Origin: CAYPTB01 sp964413535
Lineage (GTDB): Bacteria > Planctomycetota > UBA1135 > GCA-002686595
Length of the DNA stretch: 64,000 nt
NCBI GenBank assembly: GCA_964413535.1
Contig: CAYPTB010000063.1
Coordinates: 50,084 to 114,083, forward strand
Direction of reading: 5' to 3'
Shown: positions 33,168 through 40,710 of the stretch, piece after piece
Layout of the letters: each line of letters starts with the position of its first letter
Numbering within the stretch: position 1 is the first letter of the stretch
Position numbers and translations under genes: made by a program
The notes under the pieces: generated by a model
Databases searched by the model: none
Seen by the model: the letters and a program-made list of their open reading frames with translations, nothing else
What the model was told of the DNA's origin: nothing

Positions 33168-33183
33168 TATTCACGGGCATCGC

Positions 33184-35295
33184 CTAAAGGATATTGAGTA
33201 CTCCTGTGCCGCCCTCAGCATCGTTGAGCGTGTGCGTTGAAGCGCGATAGTTAATGTTGACTGCAATCTTGGAGTTCCAAGGCACTGTCTCCTTGTCGGC
33301 AACGATCCCCAAGGCGACCGCAGCGAAACCTCGGGCTCGAGAAGTCAACTGATCGTTCTGGAGCATTTCGATCAAGGGCTCGACGGACCGCGCGTCTCCG
33401 ATGAATCCCAAGGCTGTCGAGATAGAGGCTTGGGTGGCGAGACTCTTCGCATCGACAAGCATCTCGAGCAATCTCGGAACAAGCGTCTTATCGCCAAGGA
33501 GTCCGAGCGCGATGGCCGCCTGCTTGAGCAGATCCGGACGATACTTCGATTCCAAAACAATGTTGGTAATCGGCTGGACGGCTTCGCGAGCGTTCATCAG
33601 CCCCAGGGCTACAGCCGCATAGCCTCGAGGCTCGTCTTGGCTCATTTCGAGTTTCTCCAGCAAGATCTTGCGGCTCTCGACGTCGCGTAGAATCCCCACG
33701 GCGATGCTGTAGGCACCAACGTCCTCCGGGTTCTTTGCGGATTGAAGTTCCTGTCGCAGAGCGCTGGCCAGTACGGGAGGGGGGACGTCCGAATTCTCTG
33801 CAATCATTCGGCCCATCACACCCATGCCAAGTCCTGACCACTGACGAACGAAGTTGTTGCCTCTAGACAGAGTCTTAGAAAGCGCATCGGTCACTTGCGA
33901 CCGTCCCTCGTCTGGGTTGCCGGTAGTTCCCCTTTTCCCTCCGACCTGCCCGAGTGCGATTCGAGAAAAATGCTTGGCCTGCGCGTCGCTCGTGTCTTCG
34001 ACTACATCAACCAGGACCTTCCGGATTTCCGCGTCGATCTTGTCCTCGTCGCAGTCACCGAGCATTCCAAGTGCGAGAACGCAACTCTGAATGACCTCGC
34101 TCTTTTCCTTGGAACGCTTGCTCAGGCGTTCCAGGAGTATTTGTGCGATCTCGAGCTTGTGCTTCTCCAAACGATCGGGAGGAAGACCCTCTAGCAATCG
34201 GGCAAGGGAAGCAGGAGCATGAGCGCGTACCAAATAGTGGTTATCGTCGTCCTGGAAGTACCGTTTAACGAAGGCGATTTGCGCTTCGCGACTGACGTCG
34301 GGCGCCAAGGGGGATCCATCCCCATCCTCAACAAGCAGAGCATCGCCGAGAGTCTCGAGACGCACGAGGCCGAGTCCGATCAAGCATGCGACCTTGATGT
34401 CGTGGGTGGACGACTGAACGGATTCCAAGACGTTCGAGAGTGTGGAGACGATCTGACGCCTGATGTCCTCGCTAGCAGTTCGGTTTCCGATCAGCGCAAG
34501 CCCATAGGCCGCAAAGGATCGCCGGCGAAACTCGACTTCGTTCTTACCCACCCATTTTCGTCCAGGTGCGGTGTCCAAGAGGAGGTCCGTGAGGATCGGG
34601 ACCGAGGCATCGTTGGCCAGAATGCCCAAGGCGAGGGCAGCGGACTCGGATATCTCCTGATTCCCATCCGCCAGGAACTTCTTGAATACTTGCTCGAACT
34701 CTGATCGACCACCTTCGGAGCTAATATCGCCGATCTTGGCGAGCGCGACCATGCAGCCCGTGACGATGTCGTTGTTCGTCTCGTTCTCCAGTGCTCGAAG
34801 CAAGGCGGGGACGATCTTTTCGCGGATCTGCTTCTCGTTGGGGCGAAGACTGTCCCTTTCTTCTTTACGCTCGCCTTGCCCAAGGAAGAAATCACCGTCC
34901 CCCGTGGTGGTGTCCTCGAGGTAGATGTGGGCTTTGAGATTGAGGTAGGGGTCCTTGTTGAACTCCCACCAGAAGCTCCACAGCGTCAAATCTGGGCCGA
35001 TGGCCGCTTGATTTCCTGTTGTTGGCCCACTTCGATTGGTTCCTTGACCCGGTCCGCCGGTCGCGGGTGATCCCGTAATCGGGCCCGCACTACCGGGAGT
35101 CGTGGGTCCCGCGCCTCCGGGACCGGTGGGCCCCCCTGGTCCAGCGGGACCTCCTCCGCCCCCGCCTCCGCCCCCTCCGCCCGGAGGTACAGTGTCGCCG
35201 GGGCCGCGGTAGGTGCCGCCGTGGCCAATGGAGACGTCCTGCAGACACAGGCTGGCCCCGGCAAGGAGCGCTGCTGCGAGGAAGAGTTTCTTCAT
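33184..35295 (-). CDS. Secreted HEAT-repeat protein with Gly/Pro-rich collagen-like linker
   Basis: The 703-residue protein has a signal peptide at 1-18 (KKLFLAAALLAGASLC). A low-complexity region at about 37-75 is built of GGG and GPxGP-type units (PAGPGGPTGPGGAGP). A conserved block SFWWEFNKDPYLNLKAHIYL follows, which in this phylum often precedes HEAT solenoids. The remainder has at least ten HEAT units, the clearest being EISESAALALGILANDASVP, GYAAVALGLMNAREAVQPIT and LLKQAAIALGLLGDKTLVP. The predicted role is a periplasmic or surface protein-binding scaffold. It lies downstream of sdhB with a 209-bp gap, so it may have its own promoter. Confidence 0.8.
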   Translation of the reverse strand: MKKLFLAAALLAGASLCLQDVSIGHGGTYRGPGDTVPPGGGGGGGGGGGPAGPGGPTGPGGAGPTTPGSAGPITGSPATGGPGQGTNRSGPTTGNQAAIGPDLTLWSFWWEFNKDPYLNLKAHIYLEDTTTGDGDFFLGQGERKEERDSLRPNEKQIREKIVPALLRALENETNNDIVTGCMVALAKIGDISSEGGRSEFEQVFKKFLADGNQEISESAALALGILANDASVPILTDLLLDTAPGRKWVGKNEVEFRRRSFAAYGLALIGNRTASEDIRRQIVSTLSNVLESVQSSTHDIKVACLIGLGLVRLETLGDALLVEDGDGSPLAPDVSREAQIAFVKRYFQDDDNHYLVRAHAPASLARLLEGLPPDRLEKHKLEIAQILLERLSKRSKEKSEVIQSCVLALGMLGDCDEDKIDAEIRKVLVDVVEDTSDAQAKHFSRIALGQVGGKRGTTGNPDEGRSQVTDALSKTLSRGNNFVRQWSGLGMGVMGRMIAENSDVPPPVLASALRQELQSAKNPEDVGAYSIAVGILRDVESRKILLEKLEMSQDEPRGYAAVALGLMNAREAVQPITNIVLESKYRPDLLKQAAIALGLLGDKTLVPRLLEMLVDAKSLATQASISTALGFIGDARSVEPLIEMLQNDQLTSRARGFAAVALGIVADKETVPWNSKIAVNINYRASTHTLNDAEGGTGVLNIL

Positions 35296-35363
35296 GACTG
35301 CTTTCAGTTAGGGGTCTTCATTGGTGCAAGGGACTCAGTTCGTTCGCTTCAAGTCCTGCAAAG

Positions 35364-35435
35364 CGTATACCAAATTTCAATTGGACCGAAGGACGGGTGG
35401 AGGCCCGCCTGGCAGCCAGGCCGAACGCATGCGTT
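35364..35435 (-). promoter_or_regulatory. sdhB-HEAT intergenic region: hairpin, palindrome and possible extended -10
   Basis: Within the 209-bp gap 35296-35504 there is a hairpin of 6-7 bp at 35407-35421 (gcctggcagccaggc), a 12-bp perfect palindrome aacgcatgcgtt at 35424-35435, and, on the minus strand, TTTGGTATACG whose TATACG hexamer (35364-35369) resembles an extended -10 box. The -35 region is poor. The hairpin could end the sdh transcript, and the -10-like element could start the HEAT gene. Confidence 0.3.
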
Positions 35436-35504
35436 GGCAGCGCGAGAGCGGGGTATTGTCCGGAATGTCGTTTGTCGCTACGCTCCCGGAACGCGGCCGA
35501 TTGT

Positions 35505-36272
35505 CTAGTGGCTGCGGCTACGGACCAAGGCTGCCAGATACTGTCTGTTCATCCGCGCAATGTTCGCAACTGAGATTCCCTTGGGACAGGCCGCCTCGCA
35601 TTCGAAGTGATTGCTGCAGTTGCCGAATCCTTCGCTGTCCATCTGGCTCACCATGGCAAGAACCCTTCGATCTTGCTCCGGCTTTCCCTGTGGCAAGAGA
35701 GATAGGTGCGATACTTTGGCTGCGACGAAGAGCATGGCGGAGGAATTCGGACATGCGGCCACGCATGCTCCGCAGCCTATGCAAGCAGCCGCGTCAAAGG
35801 CTTCTTCCGCATGATTCTTTGGGATGAGGACGGTGTTCGCATCGGGTGCACTGCCGGTGCCTACGCTGACGAATCCGCCTGACCCGATAATGCGGTCGAA
35901 GGCGCTTCGGTCTACGACCAGATCTCGGATGATGGGGAAGGCGTTAGCACGCCAAGGTTCGATGTAGATCGTTTCGCCGTCTCGGAAGCGACGCATATGG
36001 AGTTGACAAGTCGCCGTTTCGGGGTCCGGGCCGTGGGCTTGACCATTGATCATGAGCGAGCAGGATCCGCAAATGCCCTCTCTGCAGTCATGATCGAAAG
36101 CGACAGGCTCGCGATCGGAATGCAAGAGTTGCTCGTTGAGAACATCGAGCATCTCGAGGAATGACATGTCGGGCGAGACTCCCTCAAGATGGTACGTTTC
36201 GAGCCGACCTGGGTCTTCGCGCTTTTCCTGACGCCAGATCTTGAGCGTCAACTGCATGCCCGCACCACTCAT
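35505..36272 (-). CDS. sdhB: Succinate dehydrogenase/fumarate reductase iron-sulfur subunit
   Basis: The 255-residue protein has the plant-type 2Fe-2S motif CREGICGSCSLMINGQ, a ferredoxin motif CIGCGACVAACPN, and a second Cys set CSNHFECEAACPKGI that binds the 3Fe-4S and 4Fe-4S clusters. It transfers electrons from the FAD of SdhA to the membrane subunit. The ATG overlaps the sdhA stop (ATGA). The order C-A-B and the sequence style match the B-type enzymes with a single diheme membrane subunit. Confidence 0.97.
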   Translation of the reverse strand: MSGAGMQLTLKIWRQEKREDPGRLETYHLEGVSPDMSFLEMLDVLNEQLLHSDREPVAFDHDCREGICGSCSLMINGQAHGPDPETATCQLHMRRFRDGETIYIEPWRANAFPIIRDLVVDRSAFDRIIGSGGFVSVGTGSAPDANTVLIPKNHAEEAFDAAACIGCGACVAACPNSSAMLFVAAKVSHLSLLPQGKPEQDRRVLAMVSQMDSEGFGNCSNHFECEAACPKGISVANIARMNRQYLAALVRSRSH

Positions 36273-38200
36273 TTGTAACTCCGCTGCGTAAGGCTGGCAT
36301 ATTCGAAGATGAGGGGTTCTCTATGCAGTGTCGCCTTCTTGCCGACACTAGTAAACTCCCAAGCTGCGGTGTAACAGTAGTTCTCGTCGTCTCGCTTGGC
36401 TTCGCCCTCGGCTGTCTTGCTTTCCTCTCGAAAATGTCCCCCGCAAGACTCGCTTCTGTGCAACGCGTCTGTAACCAAGAGCTCCGCGAACTCAAGATAG
36501 TCTGCCACACGACCCGCATGTTCCAAGGTCTGATTCAAGTGATGTCCATTGCCGGAAACCATAACGTTCTCCCAGAAGCATTGCCTCAACTCTCCTATCT
36601 TGGCGAGGGCATGGCTCAAGCCTTCGGCATTCCGACTCATACCGCAATAATTCCACAGAAGGAGACCCAACTCACGATGGAGACTATCTGGAGTACGTCG
36701 ACCGTTGACAGTAAGAAGTCTCTGCGCCCGATCCCGTGATGCGTTCTCTGCTTCCGCAAAAGCCTCGTGAGCTACAGTAATGGGCTCGAGGGTCCGACCT
36801 GCAATGTGCCCACCAATCGTGGAGGGCACCACAAAGTATCCATCGGCAAGGCCTTGCATTAGAGCCGAGGCCCCCAATCTGTTTGCTCCATGGTCGGAGA
36901 AGTTAGCTTCGCCAAGCACGAATAGCCCGGGGATCGTGCTCTCCAGATCGTAGTTGACCCAAAGTCCGCCCATTGTGTAGTGGACAGCCGGATAGATTCT
37001 CATTGGAACTTGATAGGGATTCTCGTTCGTGATCTTCTCGTACATCTGAAAGAGATTCCCATACTTGGCTTGGACGGAGTGGAATCCATCTCGCTCGACC
37101 GCGTCGCTGAAGTCCAGATATACAGCCATACCTGTCGAGCCCACGCCGAACCCGGCGTCGCATCGTTCCTTCGCTGCGCGAGACGCGACGTCTCGCGGCA
37201 CTAGATTGCCGAAGCTCGGGTACCGTCGCTCGAGATAGTAGTCTCGATCTGATTCGGGGATCTCCTGGGGAGGACGTTGATCACCCTTGGTCCTCGGTAC
37301 CCACACACGGCCGTCGTTCCTCAGGCTCTCACTCATAAGCGTTAGCTTCGACTGATGATCGCCCGTTAGCGGAATGCATGTAGGGTGAATCTGCGTGAAA
37401 CAGGGGTTAGCGAAGAAAGCTCCTCTCTTATGCGCTCTCCAACTGGCCGTGACATTGCATGTCTTGGCGTTGGTGGAAAGATAGAACACATTTCCATATC
37501 CTCCGGTGCAAAGTAAGACGGCATGTGCAGAATGCCTCTCGTATTCTCCGGTCGTGAGGTTGCGAGTGATGATGCCGCGGGCGATTCCGTCCACTACAAC
37601 GAGGTCTACCATTTCGCGGCGAGAGTAGAGTTCCACTGATCCCCGGCCGACTTGGCGCATCATCGCGCTGTAAGCACCTAGAAGGAGTTGTTGCCCCGTC
37701 TGTCCGCGCGCATAGAACGTCCGGCTGACTTGTGCGCCACCGAAGGAGCGGTTGTCGAGTAAGCCTCCATACTCTCTTGCGAAGGGGACTCCTTGAGCTA
37801 CACATTGATCGATGATGCGGTTGCTGATTTGTGCTAGGCGATACACATTGGATTCTCTCGCGCGAAAATCGCCGCCCTTTATCGTGTCATAGAAGAGCCG
37901 ATAGACACTATCGCCGTCGTTCTGATAGTTCTTTGCTGCGTTGATTCCCCCTTGAGCCGCTATGGAATGGGCGCGGCGAGGACTATCCTGAATGCAGAAT
38001 GCCTTGATCCGGTAGCCAAGTTCAGCAAGAGATGCAGCGGCGGAGGCTCCGGCGAGGCCTGTACCCACGACGAGGATTTCGTACTTACGCTTATTAGCAG
38101 GATTAACCAATCTAAGATCGAACTGATGACATTCCCACCGATCCGTGATAGGCCCGGTAGGACACTTCGACTCGACCCGGGGTGAGGCGTCAGAATCCAT
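36269..38200 (-). CDS. sdhA: Succinate dehydrogenase/fumarate reductase flavoprotein subunit
   Basis: The 643-residue protein has an FAD dinucleotide fold (VVGTGLAGASAAASLAELGY), the covalent-flavin His in HSIAAQGGINAAK, the substrate loops HPTCIPLTGDHQSK, and the C-terminal PAVHYTMGGLWVNY and GANRLGASALMQGL. The length and the long mid-insertions fit the B-type group (Bacteroidetes/epsilon-like) and not the shorter E. coli type. It oxidises succinate in the TCA cycle or runs in reverse. The ATG overlaps the sdhC TAA by one base. Confidence 0.97.
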   Translation of the reverse strand: MDSDASPRVESKCPTGPITDRWECHQFDLRLVNPANKRKYEILVVGTGLAGASAAASLAELGYRIKAFCIQDSPRRAHSIAAQGGINAAKNYQNDGDSVYRLFYDTIKGGDFRARESNVYRLAQISNRIIDQCVAQGVPFAREYGGLLDNRSFGGAQVSRTFYARGQTGQQLLLGAYSAMMRQVGRGSVELYSRREMVDLVVVDGIARGIITRNLTTGEYERHSAHAVLLCTGGYGNVFYLSTNAKTCNVTASWRAHKRGAFFANPCFTQIHPTCIPLTGDHQSKLTLMSESLRNDGRVWVPRTKGDQRPPQEIPESDRDYYLERRYPSFGNLVPRDVASRAAKERCDAGFGVGSTGMAVYLDFSDAVERDGFHSVQAKYGNLFQMYEKITNENPYQVPMRIYPAVHYTMGGLWVNYDLESTIPGLFVLGEANFSDHGANRLGASALMQGLADGYFVVPSTIGGHIAGRTLEPITVAHEAFAEAENASRDRAQRLLTVNGRRTPDSLHRELGLLLWNYCGMSRNAEGLSHALAKIGELRQCFWENVMVSGNGHHLNQTLEHAGRVADYLEFAELLVTDALHRSESCGGHFREESKTAEGEAKRDDENYCYTAAWEFTSVGKKATLHREPLIFEYASLTQRSYK

Positions 38201-38868
38201 TAGTTGTGGAAGAAAAAAAAGTATATGGGGATCCAGGCAAAGCCCAGTGTGACAAGCAATGAAAGACCGAATCCAGCAGTCACAAGAGCTTGATTCCAGC
38301 GACCGCGGGGCACTCCCATCGACTGAAAGCTGCTTCGAAAACCGTGACTTATGTGAATACCAATCACTATGGAAACCGCGATATAGATGAGGGCATTGAG
38401 TGGGTGTGCCAGAACCTCAGCGACGGTTGCGGCCGGGCTCTCATGAAAGTCAGAGTTGAACCGAAAATCGAGCAAGTGTTTGATTAGATAGACGAGCACG
38501 ATTGCGCCTGTCAAGTGCATGGAGGCGGATCCTATCGTCTTGGCGCCATGATGGTTGCGAATCGTGTAGCCGCGCGCGCGCGCCTCGCGGTTCTCCAGCG
38601 TCAGTTGAAGAGCGATGACAATATGGCAGGCGAACAGCAACAACAAGAGGAACTCTGCCACATACTTGAAGACACCGAAACCGGCAATGAGTTCGACGTA
38701 GGCGTCGAACTCGCGGCCCTCGGCGTCGCCGATCATTGGTAGAGGGGTCAGCTTCAGGTTTCCGTGGAGGTGCTCCAACAAGAATCCAACCAACAGGAGC
38801 CCCGTAGCGCCCATGACGATCTTCCTCCCAACAGATGAACCCAGGGCGTTTCCCAACGGGCGGAGCAT
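38200..38868 (-). CDS. sdhC: Succinate dehydrogenase cytochrome b subunit (B-type)
   Basis: The 222-residue protein has five predicted membrane helices. Histidines suited to ligate two b-type haems occur in FLLEHLHGN, in FACHIVIALQL, in ASMHLTGAIVLVYLIKH, and in GIHISHGFRS. A single large membrane subunit of this kind anchors SdhAB in B-type enzymes and passes electrons to quinone. It is the first gene of the sdhCAB operon and is divergent from the histidine phosphatase gene. Confidence 0.93.
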   Translation of the reverse strand: MLRPLGNALGSSVGRKIVMGATGLLLVGFLLEHLHGNLKLTPLPMIGDAEGREFDAYVELIAGFGVFKYVAEFLLLLLFACHIVIALQLTLENREARARGYTIRNHHGAKTIGSASMHLTGAIVLVYLIKHLLDFRFNSDFHESPAATVAEVLAHPLNALIYIAVSIVIGIHISHGFRSSFQSMGVPRGRWNQALVTAGFGLSLLVTLGFAWIPIYFFFFHN

Positions 38869-39020
38869 TCGTTAGATCCCCATGAACTGAGCGTCCTCGG
38901 ACGGGAGGTTCGACTGTCGCTTTGAAGACCCTAGCCAACGTTCGACTGAGGAGCAATCTTGGAGAACCGTTCTTCGCAACCGAGTGGCCTCAGCTCCTGG
39001 TCGGCGATAGAGTCTTTGGA

Positions 39021-39713
39021 GTGGACGATGGGGTCTCATCCACCCGCTTCTACCTTGTCCGACACGGGCACGTTGATGAAGCCTGGCAGGGCCTGATCTA
39101 CGGTGACCTGGACGCGCCACTCTCGGCCGCGGGGAAGTTCGAAGCACGCAGGGTCGCGGAGATGCTCGCTGACGTACCTTTGGTGGCTGTCGTGAGTTCC
39201 GGGCTTCCGCGCGCAGAGTTCGGGGCAGCAAGCATTCGCTGCGGGCGGAATCTCTCACGTCGAGACGAGCCGGCTTTGCGGGAGATCCGTCGTGGGGAAT
39301 GGGGGGGGCTCGCTCTCACGGAGATCGAGCGACGTTGGCCAGGATCGTGGGCTCGGTGGTGGGCCGACCCGGAACGCGAGCGCCCACCCGGAGGTGAATC
39401 GCTGGAGGATCTATCTCATCGCGTAATGCCTTGTATGACCGCACTGTCACACGAATACACGGGGGGAGAGGTTGCCATCGTAGCTCACAGCTGGGTGATC
39501 CGGATCATCGCCTGTGCCGCCTTGGGTCTGAGCCCCGGGGGAGCCAAGCACTTCGACCTTGCCCCTGGCGCGGTAGCGATCCTGGATGTTAGGGGCGTGT
39601 GCGCGGGAGAACTCACCCCACAGGTTCTGGCGGGATTCGCTTGCGACCGGCCTCCGAATCGCGGGGAGGGTTGGTTTCGCGGACCGCCGGCGGGGGCGAA
39701 CGGGGAAGGCTGA
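39021..39713 (+). CDS. Histidine phosphatase (phosphoglycerate mutase-like) family protein
   Basis: The protein has 230 residues from the GTG at 39021, which places the catalytic LVRHGHVDEAW near the N-terminus as usual; an upstream TTG at 38922 would add 33 unconvincing residues. Other conserved parts are LSAAGKFEARRVAEML, the Glu in LREIRRGEWGG, and the second catalytic His in VAIVAHSWVIR. The family includes cobalamin-pathway phosphatase CobC, phosphoglycerate mutases and acid phosphatases; the substrate here is undetermined. The C-terminal 40 residues are not conserved. Confidence 0.85.
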   Translation: MDDGVSSTRFYLVRHGHVDEAWQGLIYGDLDAPLSAAGKFEARRVAEMLADVPLVAVVSSGLPRAEFGAASIRCGRNLSRRDEPALREIRRGEWGGLALTEIERRWPGSWARWWADPERERPPGGESLEDLSHRVMPCMTALSHEYTGGEVAIVAHSWVIRIIACAALGLSPGGAKHFDLAPGAVAILDVRGVCAGELTPQVLAGFACDRPPNRGEGWFRGPPAGANGEG

Positions 39714-39720
39714 AAGCAAC

Positions 39721-40023
39721 TCAGTTACTCGGGAAGTCCTTTGGCTTCTTCGGACCTGAGCCTCCAAACCCCGGGAAACCTCCGGGCGGAGTACTGGCTC
39801 CGGGAGCCCCTTGCGCAGGAGTTGCTCCGCCTTGGGAGCCGGCAGTTCCTCCCAAGCCCTCGAGTACACGTTTGAGTTCGAACACCGTCTCTCCGAAGTG
39901 ATACATCAACCAAATGAAGTAGCAGTCTACGTTATCGACTGGGTCGTCTACCTCGAAGGCAGCTTTGCACGTCAAATCACAAGGACGCTTGTCGTCCATG
40001 AAGCAATGTTTGTCAGTGGTCAA
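39721..40023 (-). CDS. Small Cys-containing protein with Gly/Pro-rich tail, unknown
   Basis: The 100-residue protein starts at a TTG overlapping the MaoC-like stop (TTGA); an ATG at 39999 would give 92. The N-terminal half has three cysteines in an ordered context (DDKRPCDLTCKAAFEV, then NVDCYFIWLMYHFGETVFEL) followed by an aromatic helix. The C-terminal half is Gly/Pro/Ala-rich (GAPGASTPPGGFPGFGGSGP). It is probably real because it is coupled to an upstream gene and the N-terminal half looks structured. The function is unknown; a small metal-binding or adaptor protein is conceivable. Confidence 0.55.
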   Translation of the reverse strand: MTTDKHCFMDDKRPCDLTCKAAFEVDDPVDNVDCYFIWLMYHFGETVFELKRVLEGLGGTAGSQGGATPAQGAPGASTPPGGFPGFGGSGPKKPKDFPSN

Positions 40024-40541
40024 GGGGCGTCCTCCCGGGATCTGGGCGTGCTGGCGTGGGTGTTCTTGCGAAGAAAGACCACAGACCAGGTTCCCTCCAA
40101 CACATTCTCGTCGGTCTGGTTGGAAACGGCGGTCGAGAACCTTACGCGGCCTCGCTTTTTGCTTGGCTCTGGGTCCACTTCGACAACCAGTAGCCGCAAC
40201 CGAATGTTGTCGCCAATGAACACAGGACGAAGAAATCGGATCTCGATCTCCGTCAGCGCAGATATCGTTCCATCGAAAATTCCGGTCCCATGAGCCAATC
40301 CGCTGGCGATCGACTCCACGAGAAGACCGTGAGCGATGCGGCGTCGAAAGGTACTTCGTCGCGCGAATTCCTCTTCTATGTGCAGGGGGTTGAAATCACC
40401 GGAGAGGGCCGCGAAGGACAGGATGTCCGATTCAGTGATCGTCCGGGCGGGTGAGTCGTACTCCTGGCCGACGGCGTAGTCTTCGAACCACAGTCCACGC
40501 CGCGGGGGAATACCTGAAGCGCCTTGGCCAACGGAAGTCAT
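40020..40541 (-). CDS. MaoC-like (R)-hydratase / hot-dog dehydratase
   Basis: The protein has 173 residues from the ATG at 40541 (the frame is open further but not family-like). The family core is intact: TITESDILSFAALSGDFNPLHIEEEFAR holds the catalytic Asp and His of the hydratase motif, followed by RIAHGLLVESIASGLA and ALTEIEIRFLRPVFIGDNIRL. Such enzymes hydrate trans-2-enoyl-CoA or act on related acyl thioesters. It lies alone apart from the overlapping small Cys protein downstream. The 169-bp gap upstream (40542-40710) shows nothing firm. Confidence 0.9.
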   Translation of the reverse strand: MTSVGQGASGIPPRRGLWFEDYAVGQEYDSPARTITESDILSFAALSGDFNPLHIEEEFARRSTFRRRIAHGLLVESIASGLAHGTGIFDGTISALTEIEIRFLRPVFIGDNIRLRLLVVEVDPEPSKKRGRVRFSTAVSNQTDENVLEGTWSVVFLRKNTHASTPRSREDAP

Positions 40542-40710
40542 AGAGGATCGCAAGGTAGCGATTGGGAGCGTCGGAGCCCACACCGCCAAAACTCGCTTGA
40601 TTGCAGAGTAAGCAGAAAAGGAATGCAGCATAACGTACATTATCAGACTGAACGCAACTATCCAAGGACCCGCTTCGGGCTCGGAGTTGTTGAACGTCCG
40701 GACACCCTTC

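Noticed and set aside
33100..33180. Possible tRNA-like element (D-arm-like tagcgcaattggcggagc)
   Set aside because: The D stem has a mismatch, no T arm (TTCGAAT-like) follows and no acceptor pairing is found. The strong feature there is the 12-bp hairpin.
38922..39020. N-terminal extension of the histidine phosphatase from a TTG at 38922
   Set aside because: The extra 33 residues do not look like a signal or family sequence, and the GTG at 39021 places the RHG motif at its usual distance.
40542..40710. Sigma-70-like promoter (TTGCGT with a -10-like hexamer) upstream of the MaoC-like gene
   Set aside because: The -10 match is poor, and similar weak matches occur elsewhere in AT-richer parts; not enough to call.
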